Shown piece by piece: positions 61,262 to 64,000 of a stretch of 64,000 bases of DNA; positions within the stretch are counted from its first letter, which is position 1, and each line of letters begins with the position of its first letter. The notes below the pieces were generated by a model. That model was not told the DNA's origin. It did no database searches and worked only from the letters and a program-made list of their open reading frames with translations. The stretch comes from Roseibium porphyridii (GTDB taxonomy: Bacteria; Pseudomonadota; Alphaproteobacteria; Rhizobiales; Stappiaceae). The translations under genes and the position numbers were made by a program. The stretch lies in NCBI RefSeq assembly GCF_026191725.2, contig NZ_CP120863.1:4568001-4632000 (forward strand), given 5' to 3'.

Positions 61262-63511
61262 TTATCCCTTTGCCAGCTGGTCTTGGGACTTGCGAACCGG
61301 CACTGGTTCACGTGAATTGGCGGTCTCACCGAAGCGCAGTTTCAGCGCATTTGCCGTCACTGCCAGCGAAGACGCAGACATGGCGACAGCGGCCATAAGC
61401 GGTGTCACGAAGCCGGCAACGGCGATCGGTACGGCAATGATGTTGTAGACTACAGATATCCAAAGGTTCTGCTCGATCGCCGCTCGGGCTCTCTTTGAAA
61501 GACGCAGCGCATCCGCAACGGGCTGCAGCTTTTCGCCCAGAAAGACCGCGTCCGCAGCAGCCTGGCTCAAATGCACCGCAGAGACCGGAGACAGCGACAC
61601 ATTTGCGCCCGCCAATGCCGGCGCATCGTTGAGGCCATCCCCCACCATCAGCACGTTCCTGCCTTCAGCTTGAAGTGCTTCCAACCGGGCAATCTTGCTG
61701 GCAGGTTTCATGCCTGCCTGCCAGGCCTCCACATCAAGAGCCCGTGCGCAGTCGGCGACAGCCGGCTCCGTGTCTCCTGAGACAATCTCTAGCGCGAACC
61801 CATCCGCCTTCAGCTGATCAATGACAGCGCGCGCATCAGGCCGCAGGCTCTGACGGAAGGTCAAAAGCCGAACCGGCGCATCACCGTGGCGGATTGCAAG
61901 AAGCGATGCACCGGGCGTCTCGGACAAGGCTTGCTCGATCTGCTGGTGAGACGCACCACAGAACATCGGGCTGCCGAGCCGGAGTGTCTTGCCGGCAACC
62001 TCTGTTTCCAGTCCTGCGCCAGAAATCTCAGTCACTTCAGCAAGCGGTGTGATTGCGCCCGTTGCCTTGACCAGTGCAGCTGACAAAGGGTGCCGGCTGG
62101 CCAGAGCAAGCCGGCCGGCAAGAAGCACGGTGTCGTCTGCCGGGTCTATTTCACTGCACAGTTCCGGTTCAGCCAGTGTCAAGGTGCCTGTCTTGTCGAA
62201 CAAGATGGTATCAATGTCAGCCAGACGTTCGATCGCATCGCTTGAATTCAAAAGGACACCGCATCGAAACAACTGTCCTGAGGCAACGACCTGGACCGCG
62301 GGCACCGCAAGTCCGAGTGCACAGGGACAGGTGATGATCAGAACCGAAATGGAAATCACAAGCGCGGGTTGCCACGCCAGTCCCGCAAGCAGCCACCCAA
62401 GGAAAGTGATGGCAGCTGCGCCATGCACAAGCGGTGCATAAAGCCGGGCTGCTCGATCCGCAACGCGCACATACTTCGACTTTGCCTGTGATGCGGTTTC
62501 AAGAAGCCGATTGACCTCATCCAGGAGCGTCGCACCGGACGCTGCCTCAACACGTACCTGCAAGGCTCCTGCCCCGTTCAAGGTACCCGCATAAACACGC
62601 TGCCCGGGATTTACGGGAACAAGTACGCTTTCCCCCGTCACGAGGCTCTGGTCGATTTCCGAAGCGCCCGTTTCCACAACTCCGTCGACAGGGACACGTT
62701 CACCGCCGGAGACCATGACCAGGTCACCAGTCTCGATCTTGGAAAGCGGAACCTCGCGGACGGTGCCATCCGGATTGATCCGGGCTGCGACTTCAGCCTT
62801 CAATGCAGCGATGTTCTCAGCGAAGGACCGCGTGCGCCCGCGCATGTTGTGGTCGAGATAACGACCGATCAACAAGAAGAAGAGCAACATCACCGCAGAT
62901 TCAAAATAGGCATGATGATGATGCTGGATCGTTTGCACGACTGAAAGCGCAACCGCAAGAAAAACACCGATCACTATTGGCACGTCCATATTCAACCGCC
63001 CGGCAGCGAGCGCCTTGAACGCGCTTGTCACAAATGGACGGCCCGAATAGGCAACGGTCGGCAAGGCAATCAATGCTGACAACCAGTGGAAAAAATCGCG
63101 CGTTTCCGGGGTTATGTCAGTTGCGTTTCCGGACCAGACGGAAACGGACAGCAGCATGATGTTCATGCCGGCGAAGCCCGCGACCGCCAGGCAACGCAAC
63201 AACTGCTTGCCGGTTTTGTCCTGGCGTTCGCGTTGACTTGCCGGATCGAAGGGATGCGCCGCATAGCCGAGGCGCTCCAACTCGGCGACTATCTCATCGG
63301 CTCCGGTTTCATCCTGAACCCAATCGACCGCGAGACGCTGGCTGGTCAGGTTGACCCGCGCATTGCGAATTCCGGGAAGACGATGCAGACCGCGCTCAAT
63401 TTCGCCCATGCAGGCAGCACAGGTGATGCCGTCGACGGCGAGGTCCATATGAACCGCGCCGTCCTTTCCCGGGGTGACAAAGGCCTGCCAATCGCGCTGA
63501 TGAACCGTCAA
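61262..63511 (-). CDS. ccoI: Copper-translocating P-type ATPase for cbb3 oxidase assembly
   Basis: A 749-residue P1B-type ATPase (FixI/CcoI). It has an N-terminal metal-binding domain with GITCAACMGEIE, membrane helices with the Cu site TCPCALG, the phosphorylation motif DKTGTLT, the nucleotide-domain SRHPLS, and GDGLNDAPAL. The start is a TTG at 63511, just after the fixH stop; ATG 63448 would remove 21 residues. It supplies copper to the cbb3-type terminal oxidase used at low oxygen, as part of fixGHIS. Confidence 0.92.
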   Translation of the reverse strand: MTVHQRDWQAFVTPGKDGAVHMDLAVDGITCAACMGEIERGLHRLPGIRNARVNLTSQRLAVDWVQDETGADEIVAELERLGYAAHPFDPASQRERQDKTGKQLLRCLAVAGFAGMNIMLLSVSVWSGNATDITPETRDFFHWLSALIALPTVAYSGRPFVTSAFKALAAGRLNMDVPIVIGVFLAVALSVVQTIQHHHHAYFESAVMLLFFLLIGRYLDHNMRGRTRSFAENIAALKAEVAARINPDGTVREVPLSKIETGDLVMVSGGERVPVDGVVETGASEIDQSLVTGESVLVPVNPGQRVYAGTLNGAGALQVRVEAASGATLLDEVNRLLETASQAKSKYVRVADRAARLYAPLVHGAAAITFLGWLLAGLAWQPALVISISVLIITCPCALGLAVPAVQVVASGQLFRCGVLLNSSDAIERLADIDTILFDKTGTLTLAEPELCSEIDPADDTVLLAGRLALASRHPLSAALVKATGAITPLAEVTEISGAGLETEVAGKTLRLGSPMFCGASHQQIEQALSETPGASLLAIRHGDAPVRLLTFRQSLRPDARAVIDQLKADGFALEIVSGDTEPAVADCARALDVEAWQAGMKPASKIARLEALQAEGRNVLMVGDGLNDAPALAGANVSLSPVSAVHLSQAAADAVFLGEKLQPVADALRLSKRARAAIEQNLWISVVYNIIAVPIAVAGFVTPLMAAVAMSASSLAVTANALKLRFGETANSREPVPVRKSQDQLAKG

Positions 63512-63521
63512 AACCGTCGCC

Positions 63522-64000
63522 TCAATCCGTCAGGAAAATCCGGTTTTCGGATTTGAACATCCGCTTACCGTCCTGCTCGATTACCAACACCAGGTTCCAG
63601 TTGCCCGCGGGCAGGTCAGAAACGTCTGCCGTATACCTGCCGCCGCCATCTGCATTCAGGAAGAGTTCCACATCCCCCTCCCCTTGAGCCGGTCGCCGCA
63701 ACGCGGCTTTGACATCCACACCATAAAGAGGCGTGCCCTTCGCATCCAACGCCGTAACCTGAACCTTGGCACCTGCACCTGTCGTCCGCGTAACTTCGTT
63801 GGTCACCTGCCAGCGCAATTCTTCCTGGGCCTTTGCAGCCGCAATTTCCCGATTGTAGGCCTGTCCGGCCTCATAGGAACTTTCTACGACCACCCCCGGG
63901 AATGAACCGAAAGCGAGGTAAAGAAAGATCGCATTGGCCGTGAAAATAACGCCAAAAAATCCTATCAACCAAGCCAGCACCGTTTTGCCGGTGATGGCCT
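63522..64000 (-). CDS. fixH: FixH family protein (5' end beyond window)
   Basis: At least 159 residues of FixH. One N-terminal membrane helix (VLAWLIGFFGVIFTANAIFL) precedes a periplasmic domain (SSYEAGQAYNREIAAAKAQE, ending NRIFLTD). The frame stays open to base 64000 (reading AITGKT before the GTG at 63980), and FixH proteins normally begin with such a segment, so the start lies outside. The ccoI start follows 10 bases after its stop. Confidence 0.85.
   Translation of the reverse strand, partial: AITGKTVLAWLIGFFGVIFTANAIFLYLAFGSFPGVVVESSYEAGQAYNREIAAAKAQEELRWQVTNEVTRTTGAGAKVQVTALDAKGTPLYGVDVKAALRRPAQGEGDVELFLNADGGGRYTADVSDLPAGNWNLVLVIEQDGKRMFKSENRIFLTD

Noticed and set aside
1..64000. Mobile elements, CRISPR arrays, tRNA or rRNA genes
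   Set aside because: I read for transposase or integrase motifs, short regularly spaced repeats and tRNA-like cloverleaf arms and found none. The possible horizontal origin of the idr module therefore rests on content only.

Overview
The window reads as a chromosomal segment of a marine, metabolically versatile alphaproteobacterium. The cbb3-oxidase assembly genes (fixHIS type), the isethionate/sulfoacetaldehyde genes, the urea and short-amide ABC importers and the TRAP transporter together suggest a Stappia/Labrenzia/Roseibium-like or roseobacter-like lineage. This is inference from gene content, not a 16S-based call. No tRNA, rRNA, CRISPR array, insertion sequence or phage gene was seen.

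Layout. 1-2853 (minus): an ABC-type periplasmic binding protein followed by a degenerate iron-alcohol dehydrogenase and the start of an aldehyde dehydrogenase. 3089-14507: a NarL-type response regulator and a 1133-residue NCS1-permease/histidine-kinase/receiver fusion (minus), divergent from a formamide/short-amide uptake and hydrolysis operon (fmdD, fmdE, fmdF, two ATPases, fmdA, fmdB). 14632-27851: what I read as an iodate-respiration module. It contains idrP2-idrP1-idrB-idrA and a HEAT-repeat protein on the minus strand, molybdenum cofactor genes on both flanks (DUF2478, moaA, mogA; moeA), a divergent CRP/FNR regulator and a pseudoazurin-like cupredoxin. 28937-37906: an isethionate degradation cluster (iseR, a TRAP transporter iseKLM, iseJ, xsc, putative sulfate exporter). 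38032-45294: a LysR regulator, a non-pyrrolysine MttB-family methyltransferase divergent from a dimethylglycine-dehydrogenase-like enzyme, a DegT aminotransferase and a GntR regulator. 45426-55903: a second response regulator plus NCS1-kinase pair, divergent from a urea ABC operon (urtABCDE). 56076-64000: UDP-glucose dehydrogenase, an initiating sugar transferase, aroQ, a lone receiver protein, two small ORFs, a methyltransferase and the ccoS/ccoI/fixH genes, the last cut by the window edge.

How the genes work together. The strongest story is the idr module. The Mo-enzyme IdrA and its Rieske partner IdrB would reduce periplasmic iodate, and the two di-heme peroxidases would remove the peroxide formed. 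The module carries its own cofactor genes and regulator. FNR/FixK-type boxes (TTGAY-N4-RTCAA) lie upstream of all four of its transcription units that I tested by eye except the cupredoxin: idrP2, the regulator itself, the DUF2478-moaA-mogA operon and moeA. This points to one oxygen/redox-responsive regulon.

The second story is the duplicated NCS1-kinase/NarL-regulator pair, each placed divergently from a UrtA-type ABC operon. Both kinases carry a conserved cysteine-rich linker between permease and kinase. Both divergent promoters carry the palindrome GTCAATTGAC, and the two regulators have nearly identical recognition helices. A transporter-like sensor system for small nitrogen compounds (amides, urea) is the simplest reading.
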